Origin: VAZQ01 sp963753575
GTDB taxonomy: Bacteria; Pseudomonadota; Alphaproteobacteria; Rhizobiales; Xanthobacteraceae
Direction: 5' to 3'
Assembly (NCBI GenBank): GCA_963753575.1
Contig: CAVWCR010000003.1
Span: 4,278,001-4,342,000, forward strand
DNA: 64,000 nt
Part shown: positions 63,605 to 64,000 of the stretch, in pieces
Position numbering within the stretch: position 1 is the first letter of the stretch
Layout of the letters: every line of letters begins with the position of its first letter
Program-made: the position numbers and the translations under genes
The notes under the pieces: generated by a model
What the model saw: the letters and a program-made list of their open reading frames with translations, nothing else
Told to the model about the DNA's origin: nothing
The model's database searches: none

Positions 63605-64000
63605 TCAGCTCCGATCGCGCGACGCGGCGTGACTATGGGACGCGCTGTGATGATCGTGATCGTGGTGATGGTCGTGGCCATGATGATGATGGCCGTGGCT
63701 ATGATCGTGACTGTGGTCGTGGTGATGGATGCGCTGATGCGGCCGGCCGCTCTGCGGTCCTTCGCTGAAGACCAGCGACTTGATGGTCACCGGCACGGTG
63801 TAGGACGGCATGCGGATGCGGCCGAGATCGATATAGTCGAAGTCGCGCAGCATCACCCCGTCAATCGCCAGGATCTCGCTCTCGACCAGCAGCTCCTCGC
63901 GCAGGATTGCGCCCAGCGTCTGCGCGATGTCGCCGTCCAGCATGATGTAGACCGGCTTCCGGCGCTCGATCGTGTTGGCGAGCCCGTGCCGGATACCCTC
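63605..64000 (-). CDS. EutA-like reactivating factor, C-terminal part with His-rich tail
   Basis: The 3' part of a gene continuing beyond the right edge. The visible protein starts EGIRHGLANTIERRKPVYIM and includes LDGDIAQTLGAILREEL, then IDGVMLRDFDYIDLGRIR and TVPVTIKSLVF. This is the C-terminal pattern of EutA, the reactivating factor of B12-dependent ethanolamine ammonia-lyase. After the family core comes a tail of about 40 residues with alternating His and Asp (HHHDHSHDHSHGHHHH and more), which EutA normally lacks. Such tails usually bind Ni, Co or Zn. The N-terminal ATPase part is outside the window, and eutB/eutC cannot be checked. Confidence 0.72.
   Translation of the reverse strand, partial: EGIRHGLANTIERRKPVYIMLDGDIAQTLGAILREELLVESEILAIDGVMLRDFDYIDLGRIRMPSYTVPVTIKSLVFSEGPQSGRPHQRIHHHDHSHDHSHGHHHHGHDHHHDHDHHSASHSHAASRDRS

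Overview
The window is high-GC DNA with alphaproteobacterial gene content. A cyclic beta-1,2-glucan exporter (NdvA), many Bug/TctC-type solute-binding proteins, Fe3+-type ABC importers with fused permeases and a GAGCATGATC-type palindrome near 58.1 kb all suggest Hyphomicrobiales (Bradyrhizobium, Pseudolabrys or a related Xanthobacteraceae/Nitrobacteraceae genus). This assignment is an inference from gene content; there is no rRNA or other marker here. I saw no tRNA, rRNA, CRISPR array, integrase or IS transposase.

Region by region. 0-3.2 kb: the tail of an EAL phosphodiesterase, then two paralogous ModA-like binding proteins and a LysR regulator. 3.5-5.3 kb: ndvA. 5.4-9.0 kb (minus): SGNH hydrolase, SxtJ-like membrane protein, a 49-residue DUF5989 protein and a NodU/CmcH carbamoyltransferase, probably one surface-polymer or secondary-metabolite modification operon. 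9.0-15.5 kb: thiolase, D,D-carboxypeptidase, CobW GTPase, acyl-CoA synthetase, DUF924 protein. 15.6-21.2 kb: an ABC ATPase with degenerate catalytic motifs, a Wzx-like flippase, a BioF2/CelD-type acetyltransferase, an MFS transporter and a small conserved protein. 21.3-34 kb: five Bug-family binding proteins without their own membrane subunits, interleaved with a small cytochrome c, an isochorismatase-like protein, dienelactone hydrolase, SDR, a flavin monooxygenase/acyl-CoA-dehydrogenase-like protein and a GMC oxidoreductase. This looks like a catabolic block for a small organic acid or aromatic compound. 34-36.3 kb (minus): membrane-anchored subtilase and CAP-domain lipoprotein. 36.5-40.6 kb: cupin-tctC-tctB-tctA, with a DUF559 nuclease-like gene between tctC and tctB, bracketed by 31-bp perfect inverted repeats. 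40.7-42.8 kb: an MHYT-PAS chemoreceptor followed by two hairpins. 42.8-47.8 kb (minus): Fe3+/spermidine-type ABC importer with an alpha/beta hydrolase. 48-48.9 kb: polysaccharide deacetylase. 49.1-58.1 kb: complete RND efflux system (outer-membrane factor, adaptor, two MdtB/MdtC-like pumps). 58.3-63.6 kb (minus): a second ABC importer with a bicupin protein. 63.6-64 kb: the C-terminus of an EutA-like protein with a long His-rich tail, running off the window.

The most unusual signals are the DUF559/inverted-repeat insertion in the tct operon, with a related C/G-rich repeat at 28.1 kb across which a one-base frameshift joins dienelactone hydrolase to the next binding protein; a 13-bp tandem repeat carrying Shine-Dalgarno-like cores upstream of a Bug protein at 25.2 kb; the ABC ATPase lacking canonical signature, Glu and His residues; the MHYT chemoreceptor; and the His-tailed EutA-like protein.
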